64,000 nt of DNA from JADGGV01 sp035715725 (GTDB lineage Bacteria; Gemmatimonadota; Gemmatimonadetes; Longimicrobiales; RSA9). The notes beneath the pieces were generated by a model, which saw only the letters and a list, made by a program, of their open reading frames with translations, was not told where the DNA came from and made no database searches. The translations under genes were made by a program, and so were the position numbers. This document shows, piece by piece, positions 34,866-42,357 of the stretch (within the stretch, counting starts at the first letter, position 1; each line of letters opens with the position of its first letter). The stretch lies in assembly GCA_035715725.1 (NCBI GenBank), contig DASTKT010000173.1:62001-126000 (forward strand), in the 5' to 3' direction.

Positions 34866-35831
34866 ATGAAGAGTCCGCGCTCGTGGGTCACGCGAGGGGC
34901 GATCGCAGGCGTCCTCGCGGCCACCGCCCTCGTCCTCTGGTTCCTCGCGGTCGATTCGATCGAGGGGCGACCGTTCTACACCCCGGCCTTCCTCGCCAGT
35001 GCCCTGCTCGGTCGGACGACGCGCCTCGACAGCGGACTGGCGGTGGCGCTCTACACCGTCGTGCATTACGCCGCCTTCGCCGTCCTCGGCGTCGGCGCGG
35101 CCCTCGTCATCCGCAGGGCACACCGGATCCCGACCGTCCTCCTCGGCGCGCTCTTCGGATTCCTCCTCTTCGACCTGCTCTTCTACGGCGGCGTCGTCCT
35201 GACCGGCGTGAACATCGTGCGTGCGCTCGGCTGGCCCGAGGTGCTCGTCGGCAACACGCTCGCCGGTCTCGTGCTGATGGTGACGCTGCGCTGGGAGAGT
35301 GGCGTCGAGCCGATCGGCCTCCACGAGTTGCTGGCGCACCACCGCATCGTCCGGGAAGGGCTCGTGGCCGGGCTCGCCGCCGGGGTCGCCGTGGCGCTCT
35401 GGTTCCTGGTCGTGGACGCCATTCGCGGGCGTGTGCTCTTCACGCCGGCCGCGCTCGGCTCCGCGCTCTTCTATGGCGCCCGCGGCATCGGACAGGTCCA
35501 GATGTCCGTGGCGACGGTCCTCGGCTACACCGCGCTCCATTTCGTGGCGTTCGCCATCGCCGGGCTGCTGGCTTCCGCCCTGGCGACCGAAGCCGAGCAC
35601 GAGCCGCCCCTCGTGCTGGCCTTCGCCCTACTGTTCGTGACGTTCGAGGCACTCTTCATCGGCCTGCTCGCCATCGCGGCCAATTGGCTGCTCGACGCCC
35701 TGAGCTGGGGTATGGTCGCCGTCGCCAACCTGCTGGCGACGATCGTGATCGGCGGCTATCTCTGGCGGGAGCACCCGGACCTGCGCCGGGCGCTCCAGGA
35801 GGAAGGCTTCGAGATCGAGCGGCCGGTCTGA
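34866..35831 (+). CDS. Unknown membrane protein made of two repeats
   Basis: A 321-residue integral membrane protein with about eight helices. It is an internal duplication: the segment GAIAGVLAATALVLWFLAVD at the start recurs as GLVAGLAAGVAVALWFLVVD near residue 165, each followed by a Gly-Arg, a Thr-Pro-Ala and a SALL/SALF element (about 35 aligned residues), then by helices with a conserved His-Tyr/His-Phe (TVVHYAAFAV; TALHFVAFAI). I do not know the family. AGGAGG lies just before the ATG. It ends the oxidase cluster and may be a cluster-specific accessory factor; function unknown. Confidence 0.75.
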   Translation: MKSPRSWVTRGAIAGVLAATALVLWFLAVDSIEGRPFYTPAFLASALLGRTTRLDSGLAVALYTVVHYAAFAVLGVGAALVIRRAHRIPTVLLGALFGFLLFDLLFYGGVVLTGVNIVRALGWPEVLVGNTLAGLVLMVTLRWESGVEPIGLHELLAHHRIVREGLVAGLAAGVAVALWFLVVDAIRGRVLFTPAALGSALFYGARGIGQVQMSVATVLGYTALHFVAFAIAGLLASALATEAEHEPPLVLAFALLFVTFEALFIGLLAIAANWLLDALSWGMVAVANLLATIVIGGYLWREHPDLRRALQEEGFEIERPV

Positions 35832-35858
35832 CGTCCCTCACGCCGGAGCGAGGCAACC

Positions 35859-36083
35859 ATGTCCCTCGTGCCGTTCCATCGCGTGCTCATCGCCAGCTCG
35901 ATCGCCTTCTTCCTGGCGTTCGCGGTCTGGGAGTTCCGGGCCTTCCTCGACGACGGGGCGGCGACCTCCCTCGTCGCCGCGGCCGCAGCCGCTGCGGCCG
36001 CGCTCCTCCTCGCCGTCTACCTGCGCCGGCTCCGCAGCTTCCTGAAGCTGCCGCCCGGCCGGCCCGCCGGCCCGCGCCCGTAG
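35859..36083 (+). CDS. Small two-helix membrane protein
   Basis: A 74-residue protein with two hydrophobic helices (about residues 8-26 and 36-54; the second is a run of Ala and Leu) and a basic, Pro-rich C-terminus. GCGAGGCAACC precedes the ATG. It is 27 bases after the duplicated membrane protein and is followed by a strong terminator, so it closes the respiratory transcript. No family is recognised. Confidence 0.6.
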   Translation: MSLVPFHRVLIASSIAFFLAFAVWEFRAFLDDGAATSLVAAAAAAAAALLLAVYLRRLRSFLKLPPGRPAGPRP

Positions 36084-36119
36084 GCGACGCCAGCGCCCGC
36101 GGCCTCGGGTCCCACCCGG

Positions 36120-36147
36120 AGCCCCGCCGGCCCACGCCGGCGGGGCT
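36120..36147 (+). terminator. Terminator of the respiratory cluster
   Basis: Arms 36120-36131 and 36136-36147 form a perfect 12-bp GC-rich stem with a 4-base loop, followed by TCTT. It separates the oxidase cluster from the rpsF operon. Confidence 0.75.
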
Positions 36148-36164
36148 TCTTGCGTCCCGGGGCC

Positions 36165-36193
36165 TGGACCGTCGGTGCCAATCCCGTTATATT
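36165..36193 (+). promoter_or_regulatory. Promoter of the rpsF operon
   Basis: TGGACC (4 of 6) at 36165-36170 and TATATT at 36188-36193 with a 17-base spacer. Predicted start near 36200 gives a GC-rich leader of about 50 bases that can form a short GGCC/GGCC hairpin; an S6:S18 autoregulatory site cannot be confirmed by eye. Confidence 0.6.
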
Positions 36194-36253
36194 GCCATGC
36201 TTTGCTCCTGCCGCGGCCGTCCGGCCCCGGCCATCAGACCATAGGAGGCTCAG

Positions 36254-36616
36254 TTGGTCAGAGACTACGAGGTCGTCTACATCTTCGATTCCGCCCTCCC
36301 CGAGGAGCGGGTCAACGAAAAGCTCGAGCGGTATCACGAGCTGCTGACGAGCGACGGCGGCGAGGTCACGGCCGTCGACCAGTGGGGCCGCCGGCAGCTG
36401 GCCTACCCGATCGCCAAGAAGACGAACGGCTACTACGTCATCGTGCAGGCGCGCGCCGAGACGGACGCGCTGCCGGAGTTCGAGCGCCGCCTGAAGCTGG
36501 ACGAGGAGCTGCTGCGGTACCTCGTCGTCCTGCACGAGGGCGAGCCGACGGCGCCGATGTCGATCGCGACGCGCGAGCCGCGGGGCGAGGACGACGAAGA
36601 CGAGGAGGAGGAGTAA
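36254..36616 (+). CDS. rpsF: Ribosomal protein bS6
   Basis: A 120-residue 30S subunit protein that binds 16S rRNA together with bS18. The N-terminal RDYEVVYIFDSALPEERV and central VDQWGRRQLAYPIAKKTNGYY are diagnostic; the acidic tail (DEDDEEEE-like) is typical. It starts on TTG at 36254, decided by AGGAGG at 36243-36248 with 5-base spacing; no ATG is available nearby. It is followed after one base by rpsR. Confidence 0.95.
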   Translation: MVRDYEVVYIFDSALPEERVNEKLERYHELLTSDGGEVTAVDQWGRRQLAYPIAKKTNGYYVIVQARAETDALPEFERRLKLDEELLRYLVVLHEGEPTAPMSIATREPRGEDDEDEEEE

Positions 36617-36617
36617 G

Positions 36618-36839
36618 ATGCGTCGCTCCGCGAAGAACTGCCCGATGTGCGAGAACGGCATCCGGGTGATCAACTACAAGGATGACAAGACGCTCGGCCG
36701 CTTCGTCACCGAGCAGGGGAAGATCCTGGCCCGGCGCATGACGGGGATGTGTGCGCGGCACCAGCGGCAGCTCGGGACGGCGGTGAAGCGGGCGCGTTAT
36801 CTGGCGCTGCTGCCGTACGTGAAGCAGTACCTGGACTGA
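36618..36839 (+). CDS. rpsR: Ribosomal protein bS18 (zinc-binding form)
   Basis: A 73-residue partner of bS6 in the 30S subunit. CPMCENG near the start and a later Cys (GMCARHQRQL) with a His make a zinc-ribbon site, the C+ form of S18. LARRMTGMCARHQRQLGTAV and the closing LALLPYV are family signatures. A GAGGAGGAG site, inside the end of rpsF, precedes the ATG. Confidence 0.95.
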   Translation: MRRSAKNCPMCENGIRVINYKDDKTLGRFVTEQGKILARRMTGMCARHQRQLGTAVKRARYLALLPYVKQYLD

Positions 36840-36843
36840 GCGC

Positions 36844-37770
36844 GTGACGCGGAAGGGCCGCGACGGTCTGGGCGCGCTTCTGGCCCTCACGGCGGCGACC
36901 CTGACGCTCTGGGCGCCCGGGGAGCCGTTCCTGCTCATTCTGGCGCCGCTGGGGTTGTTGCTGCTCGCGCTCCCGCCGCTCCGGTTGGGGCGCGCGGCGG
37001 CCGGCGCCGCGGTTCTCGGCCTGGCGCTCATCGGCGGGGGAAGCGAGCCGTTTTCGCTGCTGATCCGCGGGTGGGCGTTGCTGCTGGGCGCGTGGTTCGT
37101 GCTGCTGGTCATCGTGCTCCCGCGATCGGGGTTCATCTCCCGGGCGCTGGGCGCGGTGGTCGCGGCCTTCGCGTCGGCGGCGCTGCTGCTGTTGCTTCGG
37201 CGCGGCGGGTGGGCGGCGGCGGACTGGACGGTCGGGCGTCAGTTCTACGACGCCGTCGCCGACCTGTTGTCGGTGTGGACCGGCGCGGGCGTGCAGGCGG
37301 TCACAGACCTGGCGGGCGATTTCTCGAGGGCGGCGGAGCTGCAGGCTCTGTTGCATCCGGCGCTGCTCGGGCTCGCATCGCTGACCGGGCTGGCGGTGGC
37401 GTGGTCGCTGGCGCGGCGCGTGCCGGACGGCGTCCGACCGCTGCGGCCGCTACGGGAGTTCCGCTTCCGGGACGAGCTGGTCTGGGTGCTGATCGCCGGC
37501 ATCGTGCTGGTGGTGCTGCCGTTGTCGAGCCCGGCGCTGGTGCGGGCCGGCTCGAACCTGATGGCGTTCATGGGCGCACTGTACGCGCTGCGGGGTGTTG
37601 CGGTGCTCCTGGCGGTGCTGGGCACGCCGGGCGTCGGCGGGCTGGTGCTGGCGGCGCTGGCGACGTTGTTCATCCCGCCGCTGGTGATGGTGGCCACCGT
37701 TCTGGTGGGGTTGACGGATACCTGGCTGGACCTGCGGGCGCGGCGTGCGTCCTTGGGTCCGAATGCTTGA
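36844..37770 (+). CDS. DUF2232 (YybS-like) membrane protein
   Basis: A 308-residue membrane protein with about eight helices, placed between rpsR and rplI where many bacteria carry a DUF2232/YybS protein. No catalytic motif is visible; its role is unknown. It starts on GTG 4 bases after rpsR. Codons prefer G in third position (CTG, GCG, TTG) much more than the C-ending codons of the genes in the first 20 kb. The identification rests on position and topology more than on motifs. Confidence 0.7.
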   Translation: MTRKGRDGLGALLALTAATLTLWAPGEPFLLILAPLGLLLLALPPLRLGRAAAGAAVLGLALIGGGSEPFSLLIRGWALLLGAWFVLLVIVLPRSGFISRALGAVVAAFASAALLLLLRRGGWAAADWTVGRQFYDAVADLLSVWTGAGVQAVTDLAGDFSRAAELQALLHPALLGLASLTGLAVAWSLARRVPDGVRPLRPLREFRFRDELVWVLIAGIVLVVLPLSSPALVRAGSNLMAFMGALYALRGVAVLLAVLGTPGVGGLVLAALATLFIPPLVMVATVLVGLTDTWLDLRARRASLGPNA

Positions 37771-37782
37771 GGGAGTGAGACC

Positions 37783-38250
37783 ATGTCGAAGAGCGTGAAA
37801 GTCATCCTGCGTCAGAACGTGTCCGCGCTCGGCAGCGAAGGCGACATCGTGGCGGTGAAGCCGGGGTACGCGCGCAACTACCTGCTGCCGAAGTCGCTGG
37901 CGTTCGAGGCGACGGCGGCGAACATGCGGCAGCTGGACGAGGAGCGGCGGCGGGCGGAGGCGAAGGCGAAGCGGGACTACCTGGAGGCGCGGCGCCGCGC
38001 CTCGCAGCTCGACGGCGTGTCGCTGACGTTCAATGCGCGGGCCGGCGAGGAGGGCAAGCTGTTCGGCTCGATCACGTCGGGAGACATCACGGACCGGCTG
38101 AATGGGCTGGGAACGCTGGACTTCGAGGTGGACCGTCGGCAGGTGGAGCTGGAGGAGCCGATCAAGGCGTTGGGTGTCTTCTCGGTTCCGGTGCGGCTGC
38201 ACGCCGAGGTGAAGCCCGAGGTCAAGGTCTGGGTGATCAAGGGCGAATAG
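37783..38250 (+). CDS. rplI: Ribosomal protein bL9
   Basis: A 155-residue 50S protein. The N-terminal rRNA-binding domain contains VILRQNVSALGSEGDIVAVK and the signature GYARNYLLPKSLA; a long connecting helix (residues 45-75, rich in Arg/Glu) leads to the C-terminal domain with GKLFGSITSGDITDRL. Length is normal. A GGGAG site precedes the ATG. It ends the rpsF operon and is followed by a strong hairpin. Confidence 0.96.
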   Translation: MSKSVKVILRQNVSALGSEGDIVAVKPGYARNYLLPKSLAFEATAANMRQLDEERRRAEAKAKRDYLEARRRASQLDGVSLTFNARAGEEGKLFGSITSGDITDRLNGLGTLDFEVDRRQVELEEPIKALGVFSVPVRLHAEVKPEVKVWVIKGE

Positions 38251-38280
38251 CCCCACCGGGTGGCGACCCGGCCCCGGAGA

Positions 38281-38333
38281 CGCCCCACCCCCTGGCACGC
38301 GGCGGCAATGTCGTGCGTGCGGGGGGTGGGGCG
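38281..38333 (+). terminator. Terminator after rplI
   Basis: A perfect 12-bp GC-rich stem (38281-38292 with 38322-38333) enclosing a second 6-bp stem (38295-38300 with 38315-38320). It is followed by TTATAG rather than a true T-tract; that AT-rich piece also looks like the -10 of the next gene. Confidence 0.7.
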
Positions 38334-38334
38334 T

Positions 38335-38340
38335 TATAGT
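38335..38340 (+). promoter_or_regulatory. Candidate -10 element for rsfS
   Basis: TATAGT (5 of 6 to TATAAT) lies directly after the rplI terminator stem. The matching -35 would fall inside the hairpin arm and is poor, so activity is uncertain. Leader length would be about 125 bases. Confidence 0.35.
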
Positions 38341-38472
38341 AAGCGAACCCGACGCCGATCTCCCGACCCACCTCTGGCGTGAATGCTGCACGCGGGGCGA
38401 CCGTAGCGAGCCCTGGCCGCGGTCGCGCAGGCCGCGCGGGGCACCTTTCTTCTCTATCCGGAACCGTACCGA

Positions 38473-38877
38473 ATGCCGACAGCCGACCGCCCGTCACCCG
38501 AGTCTCCCGTGGTGGCGCCCGCCGTGCGCATGCCGGATCTCCCGCCCGAGCTGGAGGACGCGATCGAGCTGGCGCTCGACCGGAAGGGGCGCGACCTGGT
38601 CCTGCTGGACCTGCGCCCCGTGTCGGACGCCACCGACTTCTTCCTGATCGTCACGGGAAACTCGGACATTCACGTGCGCTCCATCGCCGAGCACATCCTC
38701 GAGGAGCTCAAGGATACCGGCGTCCGCGCGGATCACGTGGAGGGGTTGCGCGGCGGTCACTGGGTGCTGCTCGACTTCATCGATTTCGTCGTCCACGTCT
38801 TCCACCCCAGCGCCCGCGAGTTCTATCAACTGGAGCGGCTCTGGGGTGACGCCCCCGCCTACCCGATCGACGGCTAG
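38473..38877 (+). CDS. rsfS: Ribosomal silencing factor RsfS
   Basis: A 134-residue protein that binds uL14 on the 50S subunit and blocks subunit joining when nutrients are low. Signatures: LVLLDLRPVSDATDFFLIVTG, then SIAEHILEEL and GLRGGHWVLLDFIDFVVHVF, ending REFYQLERLW. The first 19 residues are Pro-rich; an in-frame ATG at 38530 would give a start closer to the family norm, and neither has a ribosome site. It lies 6 bases before the large secreted protein gene. Confidence 0.93.
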   Translation: MPTADRPSPESPVVAPAVRMPDLPPELEDAIELALDRKGRDLVLLDLRPVSDATDFFLIVTGNSDIHVRSIAEHILEELKDTGVRADHVEGLRGGHWVLLDFIDFVVHVFHPSAREFYQLERLWGDAPAYPIDG

Positions 38878-38883
38878 TCTCGC

Positions 38884-41800
38884 ATGAACCGCCGCCTCGC
38901 CATTGCCGCGCTGGCCGGCGCCCTCGTCGCGGTCCCCGCCGCGCCCGCGCAGGCGCAGTACTTCGGGCGCAACAAGGTCCAGTACCGCACGTTCGACTTC
39001 AAGATCATCAAGACCGAGCACTTCGATGTCTACTACTATCCGCAGGAGCGTGAGGCGGCGCTCGACGCGGCGCGGATGGTGGAGCGCTCGTACGCCCGAC
39101 TCTCCCGCCTGCTCCAGCACGAGTTCCGGGAGCGGAAGCCGCTGATCGTCTACGCGTCCCATGCCGATTTCCAGCAGACGAACGCGCTGGCCGGGTTCCT
39201 GGACGAGGGCACGGGGGGCGTGACGGAGCCGATCAAGAACCGGATGATCCTCCCGTTCACCGGGTCGTACGCGGACTTCGAGCACGTGCTGACCCACGAG
39301 CTCGTCCACGCGTTCCAGTTCGACATCATCTTTCGGCGCGGCATGATGACCGACGCCTCCCCCTTCGGCGAGCGTCTGCCGCTCTGGTTCATGGAGGGGA
39401 TGGCCGAGTACCTCTCGATCGGCCGGATCGACCCGCTCACGGTGGCGTGGCTGCGCGACGCGGTGCTGTCGGGATACATGCGCGACATCGCGGCGATGTC
39501 GCAGCGGGACGACTATCTGTCCTACCGATTCGGCCAGTCGCTCTGGCAGTACATCGGCGCGAAATGGGGCGACGAGGTGGTGGGCATCCTGCTCCAGAAG
39601 ACGCCCCGGATGGGCCTGGAGCGAGCCTTCCGGACGACGCTCGGGCTGACGCTCGAGGAGCTGAGCCGGGAATGGCTCACGCAGGTCCGGACGACCTATC
39701 TCCCCCAGGTCGCCGACTATCAGCGGCCCGATCGCTTCGCGGCGAAGCTGACGCGCCACAACAAGCTCGAGGACCCGTGGTATCTCGCGCCGGCGCTCTC
39801 GCCCGACGGGAAGAACATGGTCTTCCTGTCGCAGCAAGGCGGCTTCTCCTTCGATCTGTGGCTGGCGGACGCGGAGACGGGGCAGATCCGGCGGCGCCTC
39901 ATCCGGGCGGAGCGCAGCGGCGATCTCGAGTCGCTGCGGTTCATGAACTCGTCCGCGTCGTTTTCTCCGGACGGGCGCTACATCGCGTTCAGCGCGCAGA
40001 CCGGCGGCTCGGACGACCTGTACATCTACGACGTCCGCAGCCGCCGGATGCTGCGGAAGCTGCGCTTCAAGCTGAACGGCGTGACCAGCCCGAGCTGGTC
40101 GCCGGACGGGCGGCGGATCGTCTTCAGCGGGAATGACGGCGGCATCACCGACCTGTTCGTGACGGACCTGAACGGCCATGTCCGGCGGTTGACGGACGAC
40201 CGCTACACGGACATGACGCCGGCGTGGTCGCCGGACGGGAAGACCATCGCCTTCACGACGGACCGGGGGGAGGACACCGACTTCGCCACGCTCCGCTATG
40301 GCAACTATCGGGTCGCCCTCGTCCACCTGGCGGACGGGCGGATCGAGCGGCTGCCACACCAGGAGACGGGGAAGAACCACAACCCGGCCTGGTCGCCGGA
40401 CGGACGCCAGCTCCTCTGGGTGAGCGACCGGACCGGGAACAACGACCTCTACCTCTACGACCTCACGACGCAGGAGTTCTCGCGGCTGACCAGCGTGCTC
40501 TCGGGCGTGATCGCCATCGGGCCGCTCAGCCCGGTGGTGTCCTGGGCGCGGGACGGCCGGCTCGCGTTCGTCTACTTCGAGCAGGCGGGCTACAACATCT
40601 ACACGGTGGCGGACCCTCGAACGCTGCCGCGGATGCCGGTGTCGGCGCTCGTGGCAGGGCCGGGCGGCCCGACCGGGAACATGGCGCACGCGCCGGACGG
40701 CTCGCACCCGCCGGCAGGCGGGGACGGCAATGGGGCGACGGACGGCATCGGGACGTCGTCCGTGGCCGCGCCGGTCGCGGCGGACACCGCGCCGATGGCG
40801 CCGCAGCGCCGGCTGTCGGCGTCGTACTACCGCTCCGGGTCCGAGTTCCGCCCGAGCGCGGCGTCGCCCACGCCGGCGAGCCCGGCGGGATCGGGGCCGA
40901 TCTCGGTCGTGGCGCTCATGGACAGCGCCGCGCTGGCGCTGCCGGACACCGGAAGCTTCCAGTTGCGTGACTACCACGTGAAGTTCACGCCGGACATGGT
41001 GGGGCGCCCGACCGTGGGGGCGCAGGTCGGCGGCTATTACGGCAACGGGCTTTACGGCGGGAGCTTCATCGCCCTCAGCGACATGCTGGGGAACCACAAC
41101 ATCTTCATGGCCGGGAACGTGAACGGCTCCCTGTCGGATGCCGAGTTCCTGGGCGCGTACAGCTTCCTCAAGCGGCGGGCGAACCTGACGCTGGCCTTCG
41201 AGCAGGTCCCGCTCTACCGCTATTACGGCGGCGGTTACCTGGACCTCGATTTCGGCGATGGCGCACGAGAAGCCTACGCGAACGTCTTCGTGCGGGACGT
41301 CATGCGCATGGGCGCGGCCACCATGAGCTACCCGTTCAGCCCGTTCCGTCGGCTGGAGCTGGGCGGGAGTGCCACCTACTACAAGACCGATGTCCTGTAC
41401 CGCGGGCTGTACGTCAACGACAACGAGCCGGTGAACGAGACGCTGCGACTGCAGCAGTTCGCCTACCTGCAGCCGTTCGGCGCGCTCGTCTTCGACAATA
41501 CGCTGTTCGGCTGGACCGGGCCGATCTACGGCCGGCGCTACCGGCTGCAGGCTTCGCGCACGCTCGGGGACTTCAGCTACAACGAGGCGCTGATCGACGT
41601 CCGTAACTACGCCAACTACAAGCGGAAGCTCGTTTTCGCGTCGCAGTTCTTCGGGCTGCTGCACCAGGGCGGCGACGCCGACCGGTTTTCCCTCTACTGG
41701 GGCGGTCCGTACCTGATCCGGGGCTACGACGGCGGTTCGTTCGACCCGAACGGCGCCGAGTGCCAGGCGAGCGCCGGCGCCGACGGTCAGGCGTCCGTCT

Positions 41801-42207
41801 CCGGGTGCCCCGCCCGCGATCAGCTCATCGGATCGAGCGCGGCGTTCATGAACCTGGAGCTTCGCTTCCCCGTCATCTCCGAGCTGCAGCTCGGGTTCCT
41901 CGGCGCGTTCCCTCCGGTGGACGCCGTCGCCTTCTTCGACGGCGGCCTGGCCTGGAGCCGGAACGTGTGTGTCGACGGGGACTTCACCCAATTACGCTGC
42001 ACGCCGGAGAACAGCCTGCCGGTGCACGTGGTCTGGCGGCGCAAGCCCGGTCAGGATCCGCTCCTCTATCGGCAGCCGCTCTACAGCTGGGGGATCGGGC
42101 TGCGAATGAACGTCTTCTACACCGTCCTGCGGCTGGACTACGCGATCCCGATGAACCGGCCGGGTCGGCACGGCGTGTTCTCGCTCTCCTTCGGCCCGTC
42201 GTTCTGA
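38884..42207 (+). CDS. Exported peptidase-MA / WD40-like propeller / barrel protein
   Basis: A 1107-residue exported protein. A signal peptide (cleavage after AQA, residue 24) is followed by a peptidase-MA-like domain with zinc motif HELVH (His138, Glu139, His142) and a downstream EGMAEYL likely to give the third ligand. From about residue 290 to 560, TolB-like PD40 repeats recur (SPDGKNMVFLS, SPDGRYIAFSA, SPDGRRIVFSG, SPDGKTIAFTT, SPDGRQLLWVS). A Pro/Ala linker follows, then a Gly/Tyr/Phe-rich region (about 690-1107) ending SLSFGPSF that looks like an outer-membrane beta-barrel. Location in the outer membrane and a surface-processing role are inferred. Confidence 0.82.
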   Translation: MNRRLAIAALAGALVAVPAAPAQAQYFGRNKVQYRTFDFKIIKTEHFDVYYYPQEREAALDAARMVERSYARLSRLLQHEFRERKPLIVYASHADFQQTNALAGFLDEGTGGVTEPIKNRMILPFTGSYADFEHVLTHELVHAFQFDIIFRRGMMTDASPFGERLPLWFMEGMAEYLSIGRIDPLTVAWLRDAVLSGYMRDIAAMSQRDDYLSYRFGQSLWQYIGAKWGDEVVGILLQKTPRMGLERAFRTTLGLTLEELSREWLTQVRTTYLPQVADYQRPDRFAAKLTRHNKLEDPWYLAPALSPDGKNMVFLSQQGGFSFDLWLADAETGQIRRRLIRAERSGDLESLRFMNSSASFSPDGRYIAFSAQTGGSDDLYIYDVRSRRMLRKLRFKLNGVTSPSWSPDGRRIVFSGNDGGITDLFVTDLNGHVRRLTDDRYTDMTPAWSPDGKTIAFTTDRGEDTDFATLRYGNYRVALVHLADGRIERLPHQETGKNHNPAWSPDGRQLLWVSDRTGNNDLYLYDLTTQEFSRLTSVLSGVIAIGPLSPVVSWARDGRLAFVYFEQAGYNIYTVADPRTLPRMPVSALVAGPGGPTGNMAHAPDGSHPPAGGDGNGATDGIGTSSVAAPVAADTAPMAPQRRLSASYYRSGSEFRPSAASPTPASPAGSGPISVVALMDSAALALPDTGSFQLRDYHVKFTPDMVGRPTVGAQVGGYYGNGLYGGSFIALSDMLGNHNIFMAGNVNGSLSDAEFLGAYSFLKRRANLTLAFEQVPLYRYYGGGYLDLDFGDGAREAYANVFVRDVMRMGAATMSYPFSPFRRLELGGSATYYKTDVLYRGLYVNDNEPVNETLRLQQFAYLQPFGALVFDNTLFGWTGPIYGRRYRLQASRTLGDFSYNEALIDVRNYANYKRKLVFASQFFGLLHQGGDADRFSLYWGGPYLIRGYDGGSFDPNGAECQASAGADGQASVSGCPARDQLIGSSAAFMNLELRFPVISELQLGFLGAFPPVDAVAFFDGGLAWSRNVCVDGDFTQLRCTPENSLPVHVVWRRKPGQDPLLYRQPLYSWGIGLRMNVFYTVLRLDYAIPMNRPGRHGVFSLSFGPSF

Positions 42208-42232
42208 CCACGAAAGCCAGCGGAATGCGAGA

Positions 42233-42257
42233 GCCCCCGCGCCCGGCGGGGGTTTTT
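42233..42257 (+). terminator. Rho-independent terminator
   Basis: A 7-bp GC stem (42234-42240 with 42246-42252) with a GCCCG loop is followed directly by TTTTT. It ends the transcript of the large exported protein. Confidence 0.85.
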
Positions 42258-42284
42258 GCTTTGGCCGGGCGCCCTGTTTATCAT
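42256..42284 (+). promoter_or_regulatory. Candidate promoter of the SPOR-protein/smc unit
   Basis: TTGCTT at 42256-42261 (beginning in the terminator T-tract) and TATCAT (5 of 6) at 42279-42284 with a 17-base spacer. Leader about 65 bases. Confidence 0.5.
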
Positions 42285-42357
42285 TAGCGACCTCCCGAGC
42301 GCACGCAGACCAGCCCGGCGATGGGACCCGCTGGGCCGTGAACCTGGACACCCCCGA

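Noticed and set aside
38494..41991. Minus-strand frame of about 1165 codons opposite the large exported protein
   Set aside because: Shadow frame; no start signal or domain, and the opposite strand has signal peptide, zinc motif and propeller repeats.
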